Source: Melitaea cinxia | Lineage: Eukaryota > Arthropoda > Insecta > Lepidoptera > Nymphalidae | DNA length: 64,000 nt | Direction of reading: 5' to 3' | Assembly (NCBI RefSeq): GCF_905220565.1 | Contig: NC_059406.1 | Coordinates: 3,234,001-3,298,000, forward strand | Part shown: positions 24,851 to 35,282 of the stretch, piece after piece | Position numbering within the stretch: position 1 is the stretch's first letter | Layout of the letters: each line of letters starts with the position of its first letter | Program-made: the position numbers and the translations under genes | Notes under the pieces: model-generated | Databases searched by the model: none | Told to the model about the DNA's origin: nothing | The model's input: the letters and a program-made list of their open reading frames with translations, nothing else

Positions 24851-25644
24851 ATAGTTCATTGGTTAGTTGTTGAAATAATGATAAACATTTGTCCATCAAC
24901 GGCCGAAGAAGACCGAGAAGTCTTGTGTCTTGTGTGATTTTGAACTGACTTCCAGAAAAACATACAAACACATACATTCAGACCACGACAACATCTGTAT
25001 GATATTTCAAAGAAAATAATATTATTCGAAACGTAGTTTTTATAACGACTATTGACGTGTACTTTGCGACTATAGGCTTCTTGCTACTGGAGCAGTCTTG
25101 CATTCGCGGACTCGAACCACGCTTGAACCGCTCAAAACAAAACATTGTGTAAGACACATATTGGTGTTATTGTTATATGTCTTTTCAGATCCTCGACACA
25201 GAATTTAGCCCTACATGGACTCGTTGAGCATATGGTTTATGAAATTTAAAACCAAATTCAATTGGGAAATTTTAACTAACTTTTTGCTACGGGTAAATTA
25301 TATAAAATGTAAATATAGTAAAGTTTGAGTAGTCTAGTTTGAAGTCACAGTTATTAGTTAAGTGATAGGCGATATTCGATTATTACAGTAATCGGCCGTT
25401 CGTGATACATCTGATACTAACTCAGTCGTGACTGTAATCGAAGTACACACAGTACTTTAGCACGACACCCGTATCTAGTTTGCTTTGGTTTTGTTGTTAT
25501 TCATACGATTGGTACAATTTTATCGTTAAAGATATTTTGATAATAAAACTATGTACATACTGATAAGTAACTAAAATTACGCGTCGGCAGTTGGTTTTAT
25601 GCTTCTGATATATCATAGATATTTTTAAAGAAGCTAACGCCCGC
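24851..25644. other. Fussel intron, no gene seen
   Basis: No exon or repeat family recognised; moderately AT-rich. Confidence 0.4.
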
Positions 25645-26165
25645 AACCGCTCTGCTGTAGTGCTGCGTATACTCACCTAAAACATTGCCGGTTTGTGGGT
25701 TCGATTCCCGCTCGGGATGGATTATTGTAATGTACAAATATTTCTTTCCGGTTTTGATGTCTGTCTGTGTGGATCTTCCCACCGTGCCTATCATAAATAC
25801 CTGATAGCGGCAACACTGACTGAACTTAACTGAGATGGGGTATAGCAGGAATTTCCTGCTCAAAATATGGAGCAGCCCGCCTGGGGTATTACCTCGACCT
25901 TACAAAAGATCAAATCTAAATGATACTGTTTTCAAGCAGTATTGTGTTCCTGGTGGTGAGTAAGGTGACCAGAGCTCCTGGGGGGTAGTAAGGTTGGCAA
26001 CGCGCTTGCGATCTTCTGGTGCTACAGACGTCTAATAGCTACGGTAATCGCTTACCATCAGGTGAGCCGTACGCTTGTTTGCCGACCTAGTTATACCTAT
26101 ATATATATATAAAAAAAAAAAACACGCATTGAGGCCCAGCAGTAGCATTTTACAGGCCGAATCGT
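25645..26165 (+). mobile_element. SINE interrupted by R2
   Basis: SINE head and body (25645-25815; B box GGGTTCGATTCCC) are followed by R2 (25826-26090) and then a SINE-like tail (26125-26165, GAGGCCCAGCAGTAGCATTT). The order fits R2 inserting into the SINE. The LTR element begins 60 bp downstream. Confidence 0.6.
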
Positions 26166-26225
26166 AATTGTAACGCACGCAGCTTCTTTCGTGTGGAGAT
26201 TTTCATGTGCGTGGAATTAAATATA

Positions 26226-27077
26226 TGACGGATTATTACTATTATTTAAGTTTTTAGAAAGTGTGACGTCAGCATTGCTGACGTCACCATTATTCACGTC
26301 ACTCATAATCAGCAGACAATGAAATGAAACAACTATACAATTACAATACACTCTGATTTTTAACTTTCGTTTTATAATTATCACTTTACTTAATTTATAA
26401 ATTTAACAAAAATCTTAAGTCTACCCTTAATTTATCTTTTAAACAAAAGCAACAATAATTCCAATAGCACAGTAAAATAATTCAGATAGCAATTATTTAA
26501 AAAGCACTCACCAAACTACCGTCCTCAGCAGACGTCGCGTGAAAAGTGTGTCAACAACATGGTGGCCTCCCACCATGTTGCTTCTTTACAATAGTTTTTA
26601 ATTAATGGTTTTAATACGAATATTTCGTTACAGTAATTCGTGAAATAATTTTAAAAGATTATTTAAACACTTATAAACACAAATCATTTCATAAAATTAC
26701 ACGTGGTTTTTATCACTCATCGTTCAACACAATCTCCAATGAACATTCAAAAAGCAACTATTAAAAATCAACTTAAAGAATTATTAATGATTAAATTTTG
26801 AATGTATTTTGCAAATTAAAGATTTGATTTATAATTAATTTTCAACTTAACTTTGTAATTTAAAGTTAACTTTTTGAATGTTTGAAACTTCTAAGGAAGT
26901 AATAACAAATGTTGACAAACTCAATTTATAAATTATTCGATTTAGGTTTAAAAATGAAGCTTACCTATTTCATTGGTAATAACATAGGTTATAATGAATT
27001 ATCATTATTAAGTAGACATAAGTAATAGACCTTAAAATCTAATATAAAAGATAATGTTGACTGTTTTTGCGTCGACA
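26226..27077 (-). repeat. 3' LTR
   Basis: 852 bp. Contains the gag start codon again (unused here). A 25-bp palindrome at 26263-26287 holds two TGACGTCA (CRE/ATF-type) sites. A CAACATGGTGG/CCACCATGTTG inverted repeat lies at about 26557-26582. Confidence 0.93.
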
Positions 27078-27997
27078 CGGCCATTCTGCGGGGCGGTGCG
27101 CGCTCTGCACCAGCCTCGGTTTCCTTTATGTTTCAGTTTCTGGAAATAAGAAAACGCTTTTGACTAGGTATCTGTGTGCATAGATACTCCAGTTGACGAT
27201 GTACGGTTTTATTGAAAATGTCTGGTATTTGTGCTTATGCTCATACATTAATTTTGTTTGTTGCATTAAATGGTGAAAATAATGAATATAATAAATTTGT
27301 TGTAAAATAAGGGAATATAGGAAATTGAGCGTTTCTTTGTAATTCGTGCTTATGCTCCACGCACTTCACACGTCATGTTGAACTTATATTATGTAATGCA
27401 AATGCTCCACGCATCCTTGCATTTTATCAATGTACTCGTAGACAGGAATGTTGCTGTGGTGCTGGGCGGTCTCGTACGCCGTGGTCCACAGGGGCTCTAA
27501 AGGATATGGGAACTAGGTCGACGCTGTGGTGCTAGGCGGTCATGAACGCCGTGGTCCACAGAGGCACTAAAAGGAAGATTTTTATCATTGTGGTTCTGAG
27601 CGGTCTTGAACGCCGTGGTCCACAATTTTCATTTATTTATAATTATTGTTATAATTATTATTTACTTTTGTATAAGCTCAAGTGAATGTTGCTGTGGTGC
27701 TGAGCGGTCTCGTACGCCGTGGTCCACAGGGGCTCTAAAGGATATGGGAAGGACGATGCTGTGGCCTAGGCCTTTTTAGACCGTGGTCCACAGAGGCTCT
27801 GAAAATGATAGGATAGGAAAAGGATTCTAAACATATTTTAATTTAAATCGATTCAATATTGTGTGTGTGTACAGATGTTTCCTTATTGGATTCAGTGGCA
27901 AAGGTAACCTAAATGGTTTGCTTTGATTGAAGCTTCGTTATTATCTGCCTCAAAACAGTAAGAGAAATCCTACTGCTAAAAATAAAATATTAGTTTA
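27078..27997 (-). other. 3' untranslated region of the LTR element with five hairpins
   Basis: About 920 bp between the gag-pol stop and the 3' LTR. Five 35-38 bp inverted-repeat units lie at 27454-27491, 27524-27561, 27588-27625, 27692-27729 and 27759-27793, with starts 64-104 bp apart. Each has a CTGTGG...CCACAG stem, and units 1-4 add an inner GCG/CGC pairing. No env-like reading frame is present. Confidence 0.85.
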
Positions 27998-30900
27998 CTA
28001 TGGAAGGAACTCACCATTTGTTACAGATTGTGATGGCATTGCAGCATGAGACGTGGATGGCTGTGACTCCTCGTTGTCGTCCGTCGACATGGTCATTTGC
28101 TCGCCTGGTCGTGGTGCTCGGCGCAGCTGGTCATGAGCTACCTTACGAGGTCTTCCTCTGCCAGTAACCCGCTTCACGATGTACCGGTCATTATCAAGGA
28201 CTCGTTGAATTTCGTAAGGTTCGCTATATTTGAGATCAAGGCATGTCTGATTTCGAGGATTATTCTTAATCAGAACGTAATCACCTCTTTGAAATGACTG
28301 AATCTTGGCTTTGTTCTTGTCAAACCGTTGTTTCTCGTATTCAGCCGCAGTCACCATTTTTTGATGTACTTGTTGCTCTAGTAGATCAAAGTCGACAGTC
28401 TCTTCATCAATATTCACTAACCTCAGGAGCTCCGGCGGGACACAGTGTTGACGACGTGTGAGGAGTGTAAGAGGTGCTACTCCAGTCACACGGTGCGGAG
28501 TACAGTTGAATGCTAGTTGTAATGCTTCTAATGCAGTTGGCCAATTTTCGGTCTGATAATTTTTGATCATAGTAAGTGCATTCTTTAACGTTGCCATAAC
28601 GCGCTCTACTTGGCCATTAGCTCGGCTGACTCCTGGCGATATTGCATGTATATTGATGTTGAAGTTGTCGCAGTAGTTTTTAAATTCTCCCAGGAACTCT
28701 CTGCCACCATCGACGACAACTTGAATAGGCGTACCAAACAAGTGTATAGTGCGTTTTAATGCTGCTAGGCTGCTGCTTTGACTCTTATCATTTGAATAGC
28801 TCAGGGGCAGATACTTTGTGAAAGAATCTATGGTGACAATTACATATTCATCAAGACCTTCTTGATTTCTTGTACCGAGTTTTCCCGTTATATCCATATG
28901 GATTACTTGGAATGCGGCTGTAGGCTTTTGAATAGGATGGAGTTGAACTTGTGTGGCTCCAGATGACCCCTTTGACGTCTTGCACACGATGCAATTGTCC
29001 ACGAATTTCCTGACAACTGTATTCATTTTATCAAACCAGTATGATTCTCTTAATTTCTGTAAAGTTTTCTCCCATCCGGGGTGATGTAGTGCTGTGTGAT
29101 AAGAGTTGATAAGCGTCCATTGATATGACTTTGGTACAACAATTGCCTTACGTGTTCCCAGTACAGGGTCTGTCAGCCGCCGCTTAAGTACACCTTCATC
29201 TAAGTCATACTTATCTACAGGATTTCCATTTGCCATATTGTTAATCAATAAACGTAAGTTTTCGTCTCGTCGCTGCTCTATTTGTATCCATTCAGTGTCT
29301 CTGGTCATTAGGTTGACGTTCGTTATAGGATTTCTACTGAAGAAATCGGCGTGTTGGAGACGTTCACCCTTTCTGTACTCTACCTCGAAATCGTAGTTCT
29401 GTAAGAATGCCCACCAGCGGTGGATTCGAGGAAGAAGATCCTTCTTATGCTTAGATGCCTTGAGAGCATTACAGTCAGTGATAACCACAAATTTTCGCCC
29501 ATACAAGTACTGCCGAAAGTGTTTTATGGCTCTAACTACCGCTAGGGTTTCGAGCTCGTACGAGTGGTAACGGCTCTCGGCCTCAGTAGTACGTAAGCTC
29601 ATATAGGCAATAGGATGACGCCGTTTATCTATTATCTGAACCAACACAGCTCCGTAGCCGAGACTACTTGCGTCCGTGTAGAGCTCTATGGGTGCTTCTT
29701 CCTGGAAAAGTGCAAGAGTAGGCGCAGTAGACAAATATTGAACAATGTGATTCCTAGCTTCTTCATGTCGGGCGTTCCATTCCCACTTAGCATCTTTCTT
29801 AGTTAATTCATATAGAGGTACCATGAGACGTGAAAAATTGGGAATGAATCGCCGAAAATAGCTAGCCAGACCGTTAAATTGTCTCACTTGCTTTACAGTG
29901 GTAGGTACAGGAGCTTTCGTCAAAGCCTCTACCTTTCTTGGGCTGGGACTTACTTTACCATCTGATATAATATTGCCTAAGTATTCAATAGAGCGCTTAA
30001 AGAAAGATGTCTTCTCCACATTAATCGAAAACCCAGCGCTTTGAAGAGCGATGAGTATTCGCTCAATGTGGGAAAGTCCCTGGGAAAAGTCTCTACATTT
30101 TGAAAGAACATCATCGACATAAACTTGACAAACTTGCTCTACCGTGTTTGTTAGAGGTCCCAACGCTCTATTTATGCAGCGTTGATACACTGAGCATGCA
30201 TTACTTAGCCCAAATGGCATGGCGAGGTATTCATAGAGTCCATCGGGTGTAATAAACGCCGTTTTCTCTATTGAGCTCTCTGTGATGGGAATCTGATGAA
30301 ATCCCGCCGCCATGTCAAATGTAGAATAGTAGAGGCCCCCTGCTAATTGGTCAATTTGGTCCGAAATGATGGGCAATGGATAGTGATCTCTCAAAGTATT
30401 TCTATTAAGTTCGCGGTAGTCAACGCACATGCGATCTTTACCATTTTTCTTTTTTACTAAAATTATCGGGCTAGAAAATGGTGATTTGCTCTCCCTAATA
30501 ATCTTATGATCTAATAATTCATTAACAATAACTCGTACTTTCTCACGCTCTAGAGGACTTAGTCTGTACGGCCTTCGCTCTACATATTTATTATTATCTT
30601 TAAGTCGTATTTCGAGAGACCCAGTATTAACTCGAGTGAGTGGATACCCCCGAATAAATAAATGTTCGTACTTATTTAAAAGGATTTTTAACTCATTTAT
30701 TTGTTGATCATTGGTTAAATCACAATCTAGATTATCAAATTTTTCGTTATGAGATCGCATGTGGCAAACAACTGGTTGGTGAACTATTTTAACACCCTGA
30801 GAGGTCACTAGTACGCTAAGGTTTGTGTTATCGACAAGGTCAATACCGATTAATAGATCCGTATTTATTTCATAGTCTGAAACTACATGAAATTTAAGTT

Positions 30901-32125
30901 CTACGTGTAACTCATCGATAACACACACCGTTAATATTGTCGTTAATGATACCACAGTGAATTGGCCAATACCCTTCAGATACTGAACCTCATTAACCCT
31001 TCTACCCGGAAGTTTAGCAGCCACCGACTCACGTATTACGGAACACTCTGCTCCACTATCAAATAAAGCAAATATTTTCATGTTACCAATCATGACAGGT
31101 AATAGGGTACGTTTTAACGTACCCACACAATTTACGTTTGAAACTACTGCGCGTTCGCGCTTGTAACAGGTCTCATATGTGTGACCTACTCTGGAGCAAA
31201 ATGTGCATGTCCGTTTGTCGGTAGCCGCAGGCGGATTCTTTTGATCTTGACGCGGTTGAGCTGTATCGATTTTGTTATTACTAAAGTGACACTCACGGGT
31301 GTCATGATTCGTTCTCTTACATATTCGACAAAATAAAGAAGGTTTATCCGGAAACCTTGAGCGTTTACTAGGCCCCTGTGAGTTTACATTACTAGGTGGT
31401 GGGCGTTTTACTCGCCGTATTGACGACGCGATGGAAATTAATTCCGGCACCGATTTGGCACGCGCATTTAGTAATTCTATACGCAATCTTTCATCACCGA
31501 TACAACCTATAACAGCCTCGACCGCGTCATCGTTCGACAATTTATCTTTAGTGATACGTTGCCATAATATCCACGCCTCAGAGAGGAATTGCGATATATC
31601 TTTGCTACTGTCATAAACGTGTTCCCTAAAACGAACTATATCGCGTGAGTACCTATTTTCAGGTTCAAAAGTTGTTATCAAAATGTCACGTAATTCCTCC
31701 CATGATTTCGCAGATACCAGCCAGCTATCAACCCACAACTTGGCGCGTCCTTTTAACAAACTACCCACTTTCATTCTCACATCATAATCGCTCAAGTTGT
31801 AAGTTTCAACTGCAGTGGTCACATGCTTACACCACTCACGTATTCCTATATTAGAATCAGGATCGTAGGATGGCAAGAAAATATCATTAATTTTAACTTG
31901 AGAAACCGGAACCGCCATACGATCCGTCATCTGTTTCATCATCTGCATCATATGAGCGAAAAACTGGGTCGGCACACCGTTTACAGACGAATTATCTAAT
32001 ACATCAGAATGACCGGCAGAAGAGGGATCTGATCCCACTTCTGATGACGGATTATTACTATTATTTAAGTTTTTAGAAAGTGTGACGTCAGCATTGCTGA
32101 CGTCACCATTATTCACGTCACTCAT
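27998..32125 (-). CDS. Gag-Pol polyprotein of the LTR retrotransposon
   Basis: One intact 1375-codon frame encoding the structural and enzymatic proteins for reverse transcription and integration. Domain order: gag; two CX2CX4HX4C zinc knuckles (CRICKRTNHDTREC, CTFCSRVGHTYETC); aspartic protease (LFDSGAECS); reverse transcriptase (YVDDVL); RNase H (YTDASSLGYGAVL); and integrase with an HHCC finger and DDE residues (HMDITG, VVDGGREF, ANGQVERV). No chromodomain and no separate env are seen. The first ATG is at 32123-32125, inside the 5' LTR, so the first 27 codons are LTR sequence; the longer upstream frame has only a GTG. Gag and Pol share one frame, so no frameshift is needed. The frame has no stops, which fits a young and possibly active copy. 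Confidence 0.93.
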   Translation of the reverse strand: MSDVNNGDVSNADVTLSKNLNNSNNPSSEVGSDPSSAGHSDVLDNSSVNGVPTQFFAHMMQMMKQMTDRMAVPVSQVKINDIFLPSYDPDSNIGIREWCKHVTTAVETYNLSDYDVRMKVGSLLKGRAKLWVDSWLVSAKSWEELRDILITTFEPENRYSRDIVRFREHVYDSSKDISQFLSEAWILWQRITKDKLSNDDAVEAVIGCIGDERLRIELLNARAKSVPELISIASSIRRVKRPPPSNVNSQGPSKRSRFPDKPSLFCRICKRTNHDTRECHFSNNKIDTAQPRQDQKNPPAATDKRTCTFCSRVGHTYETCYKRERAVVSNVNCVGTLKRTLLPVMIGNMKIFALFDSGAECSVIRESVAAKLPGRRVNEVQYLKGIGQFTVVSLTTILTVCVIDELHVELKFHVVSDYEINTDLLIGIDLVDNTNLSVLVTSQGVKIVHQPVVCHMRSHNEKFDNLDCDLTNDQQINELKILLNKYEHLFIRGYPLTRVNTGSLEIRLKDNNKYVERRPYRLSPLEREKVRVIVNELLDHKIIRESKSPFSSPIILVKKKNGKDRMCVDYRELNRNTLRDHYPLPIISDQIDQLAGGLYYSTFDMAAGFHQIPITESSIEKTAFITPDGLYEYLAMPFGLSNACSVYQRCINRALGPLTNTVEQVCQVYVDDVLSKCRDFSQGLSHIERILIALQSAGFSINVEKTSFFKRSIEYLGNIISDGKVSPSPRKVEALTKAPVPTTVKQVRQFNGLASYFRRFIPNFSRLMVPLYELTKKDAKWEWNARHEEARNHIVQYLSTAPTLALFQEEAPIELYTDASSLGYGAVLVQIIDKRRHPIAYMSLRTTEAESRYHSYELETLAVVRAIKHFRQYLYGRKFVVITDCNALKASKHKKDLLPRIHRWWAFLQNYDFEVEYRKGERLQHADFFSRNPITNVNLMTRDTEWIQIEQRRDENLRLLINNMANGNPVDKYDLDEGVLKRRLTDPVLGTRKAIVVPKSYQWTLINSYHTALHHPGWEKTLQKLRESYWFDKMNTVVRKFVDNCIVCKTSKGSSGATQVQLHPIQKPTAAFQVIHMDITGKLGTRNQEGLDEYVIVTIDSFTKYLPLSYSNDKSQSSSLAALKRTIHLFGTPIQVVVDGGREFLGEFKNYCDNFNINIHAISPGVSRANGQVERVMATLKNALTMIKNYQTENWPTALEALQLAFNCTPHRVTGVAPLTLLTRRQHCVPPELLRLVNIDEETVDFDLLEQQVHQKMVTAAEYEKQRFDKNKAKIQSFQRGDYVLIKNNPRNQTCLDLKYSEPYEIQRVLDNDRYIVKRVTGRGRPRKVAHDQLRRAPRPGEQMTMSTDDNEESQPSTSHAAMPSQSVTNGEFLP
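32032..32044 (-). promoter_or_regulatory. Probable primer-binding site (tRNA-Leu type)
   Basis: Directly after the 5' LTR in element sense lies TCAGAAGTGGGAT. It is complementary to the ATCCCACTTCTGA 3' region I recall for tRNA-Leu(CAA), without the final CACCA. It overlaps gag codons. Confidence 0.45.
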
Positions 32126-32896
32126 AATCAGCAGACAATGAAATGAAACAACTATACAATTACAATACACTCTGTTTTTTAACTTTCGTTTTATAATTAT
32201 CACTTTACTTAATTTATAAATTTAACAAAAATCTTAAGTCTACCCTTAATTTATCTTTTAAACAAAAGCAACAATAATTCCAATAGCACAGTAAAATAAT
32301 TCAGATAGCAATTATTTAAAAAGCACTCACCAAACTACCGTCCTCAGCAGACGTCGCGTGAAAAGTGTGTCAACAACATGGTGGCCTCCCACCATGTTGC
32401 TTCTTTACAATAGTTTTTAATTAATGGTTTTAATACGAATATTTCGTTACAGTAATTCGTGAAATAATTTTAAAAGATTATTTAAACACTTATAAACACA
32501 AATCATTTCATAAAATTACACGTGGTTTTTATCACTCATCGTTCAACACAATCTCCAATGAACATTCAAAAAGCAACTATTAAAAATCAACTTAAAGAAT
32601 TATTAATGATTAAATTTTGAATGTATTTTGCAAATTAAAGATTTGATTTATAATTAATTTTCAACTTAACTTTGTAATTTAAAGTTAACTTTTTGAATGT
32701 TTGAAACTTCTAAGGAAGTAATAACAAATGTTGACAAACTCAATTTATAAATTATTCGATTTAGGTTTAAAAATGAAGCTTACCTATTTCATTGGTAATA
32801 ACATAGGTTATAATGAATTATCATTATTAAGTAGACATAAGTAATAGACCTTAAAATCTAATATAAAAGATAATGTTGACTGTTTTTGCGTCGACA
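32045..32896 (-). repeat. 5' LTR
   Basis: Promoter-bearing copy for the minus-strand transcript. It includes the gag ATG (32123-32125) and the CRE-type palindrome at 32082-32106, which lies within gag codons. Confidence 0.93.
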
Positions 32897-33285
32897 TATA
32901 TATTAAATGTATACGAATCTCATTTTAAATATACAGTTAGGTAGAATACAATTGACATCCAGACCCATAGGTATCGGGAATTTTTCAAGGATGAAAAGTA
33001 CGCTATCTCTCTTTGCCCTTAAAGTACTACTAGCTAACAAAAACCTAACGTCGATTGGTTAGTCAGTGGAACACATATCCAATTAAAATTTAATAGTAAC
33101 TGATTTGGCTTTTATTGCTTTTATAAGGTCCTATAATAATAATTGGTCATTATAAATATTTCTTATGTACAAACATTTGCTGTTATATTTTATTACATAG
33201 GTACGTAGATACTAATATATATACGTTTATAATAATATACGTAGTATAAACGTTTAAAAATTTAGGTAATTATTATTTCTTAAAG
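32897..33285. other. Fussel intron, no gene seen
   Basis: AT-rich. The 32985-33080 part looks like an old repeat fragment but matches nothing else here. Confidence 0.4.
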
Positions 33286-33433
33286 CGATGTTCCTGGCCA
33301 TGTCGCTCAGCCCCCACCCCGCGTCCTGAAGATTGCTGGAGCGGACTTGTTCCGAAGATAGAGCGGGATGAAGACAGGGAACCGTGGAGGTTGCCTGATC
33401 TGCGCCCATCATTGCACTACCTTCATGATCGTG
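33286..33433 (+). CDS. Candidate Fussel exon (unproven)
   Basis: A GC-rich island in AT-rich intron. One frame is open for 49 codons and reads PRPEDCWSGLVPKIERDEDR followed by EPWRLPDLRPSLHYLHDR. It ends at a donor (GTG|GTAACA) in phase 1. Acceptors: AAAG at 33282-33285 (phase 0, fits exon 7) or CTCAG at 33306-33310. With the latter acceptor in phase 0, the frame instead closes after PPPRVLKIAGADLFRR. The phase-1 donor fits the 35283 exon in its second frame. It could alternatively be a LINE fragment. Confidence 0.35.
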
Positions 33434-34613
33434 GTAACATGTCTTTTTATAACCTCTATGTTTTTAAAATAAAAAAGTATAGACAATTTTAAAAATAAAG
33501 CCGACAAAGGTTTATGAAAAGAGTTTGCATACCTACGTAAAATAAAAACACAAAAATAACATTCGATAATTGACGTAGTTTTAAATAGTCTTCTAAGTAC
33601 TAAAAAAAGTAAATCTTTGTAGTTAACTGTGTAGTTAACAGTTGCGAATAGCAAATGCTAAAATTAATTTTTATTCCTTTATTTTGAATTACATTTATTT
33701 ATTTTTACATTTTTATCTATTATTTGTCAGAAATGTAAAACATAAATTTGTAAATGAATCACTATAAATAACATGTTCACCAATGATGCGTCGCATGTCC
33801 AATTGATCGTTCCAAACCTCAATTAAATGCGGCTTAAGTGCCTAGGTGACGGGCGATGTGTTTGTTATCTTTTACAAATGTAATTTTAAAGGTAATACTT
33901 TAAAAAAATCATCTACTAAGGTCAATTTCTTCTATTTTAAACTTAATAAATTAATATACCTTCGAAGAAAAAATAGATATCTACCTTCCCTAGACGATGC
34001 TATTTTTTTCGTAGGCATAGATATATCAATTATTTAATTTAGGTTTTATATGCGAGAAACCGACACATTAACATCAAAATAAATTTATGCACTAAAAGTT
34101 TAAAAGTACTAGTTTACTACAAGTTTGAGTATTTAAATTATTAATAAAAAATTTGAGACAGATATAAATTTAAATCAATAAAAAAATTTACTTATAGGGA
34201 GTTTAAACTAAAAGTATTAACAATAAGTAAAGTAATAAACTATTAATAACTAAAGAATTGAGCCAGAACCGATAGCTAAAATTTTACATTTTAATATTTT
34301 AAAAAAATTACCTAAATTAAACTACATACTTATTGACACTAAAAAGTTTGCGTGATTAAACGTTAGAAAAATATATGTATAGAGAAGTTCCTTCGTCTAG
34401 CGTCGGTATAAAATTTTTTCTACTTATTAATTTTCAAGCGGTGTTGTCAATTTCTATGTTTAATTTGTTAAATAGCCGTAGGTATCCACTAAAAATAATT
34501 TATACGTTATCATGCATTTTAAAATGGACTGTTATTTGTTGAGATTTAATGTGTTTAAATAAATTTTACAAAAAATATAATTATTCTTCTTTTTTATCGT
34601 TTTAAATTTTGAT
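33434..34613. other. Fussel intron, no gene seen
   Basis: Very AT-rich, with no exon, RNA or repeat recognised. Confidence 0.45.
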
Positions 34614-34901
34614 ACGATAACGTCTTGTAAATCGATGAACACCGGCTGCAAGCACGAAAAGTGTCACGTTCTGCCTGAGCCTGAGCGTGCAAGCGTGAGC
34701 GCGCAATAAGCGATAGAGAGGCACGATCGGGCCAAGCATTGGCTTGTGACACATTTATCTTTTCTCGTGTTACGTCATAATGTACTCTGTGGTTACGTCA
34801 GAGTTAGCAGTTCGAAATAATTCAGTGATAATAATTCAATTTAATTCAATTCATAAAAATAAGCAATTTTTCATCAATGTTTCTTCATGACGTTATCACG
34901 T
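34614..34901. mobile_element. MITE with ACGATAACGTC ends
   Basis: Inverted ends ACGATAACGTC (34614) and GACGTTATCACGT (34889-34901). The internal AAATCGATGAAC word and the downstream TTTACAGACAACCA are shared with the shorter relative at 49339-49504. Confidence 0.6.
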
Positions 34902-34987
34902 AAAAAAAATATCCGTACCCGGAAACCGACTTTACAGACAACCAATTTTTAATAAAAAAATTATGTTGCATTATTTTTGTTTTAGAC

Positions 34988-35215
34988 TTTTTAACCGTCT
35001 TCAAAAAAGGAGGTTTTCAGTTCGAGTGTATTTTTAATGTCCTACTTGAAACGTCAGAACTTTTTACTGGGTGGACCGATTTCGATAATTCTTTTTTTAA
35101 TCGACCACTTGTCATGTGGTAAATTTGATTGAGATCTGCTAAGTGATTTTTGAGTTATCTCTAATAATGTTTATTTACTTGACTATTTTTTCGTGTACCT
35201 ACGTTGTTTCAATTT
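34988..35215 (+). mobile_element. ACCGACTTC-family MITE fragment
   Basis: Starts AACCGTCTTCAAAAAAGGAG, keeps GGGTGGACCGATTTCGAT, and ends at CGTGTACCTACGTTGT. It lies immediately upstream of the candidate last Fussel exon. Confidence 0.65.
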
Positions 35216-35282
35216 TTTAATTTTGATAACTTGATTTTTATTTGAACACACTTATTAACGTTTCATTTTGTGTATCTTTCAG

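Larger units (their letters stand above)
26226..32896 (-). mobile_element. Ty3/gypsy-type LTR retrotransposon, complete and young
   Basis: Two 852-bp direct repeats (26226-27077 and 32045-32896) flank one gag-pol frame read on the minus strand. The LTRs begin TGTCGACG and end CCGTCA in element sense, and both sides are flanked by TATA, a 4-bp target duplication. By eye I find one difference between the LTRs (at about 26349 versus 32175), so the insertion is recent. It lies antisense in the long Fussel intron. There is no envelope gene. A tRNA-Leu-like primer site adjoins the 5' LTR. No clear polypurine tract precedes the 3' LTR. Confidence 0.93.

Noticed and set aside
27078..27997. Possible env gene making the LTR element an endogenous retrovirus
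   Set aside because: No reading frame, signal peptide or membrane segment here; the region is non-coding hairpins.
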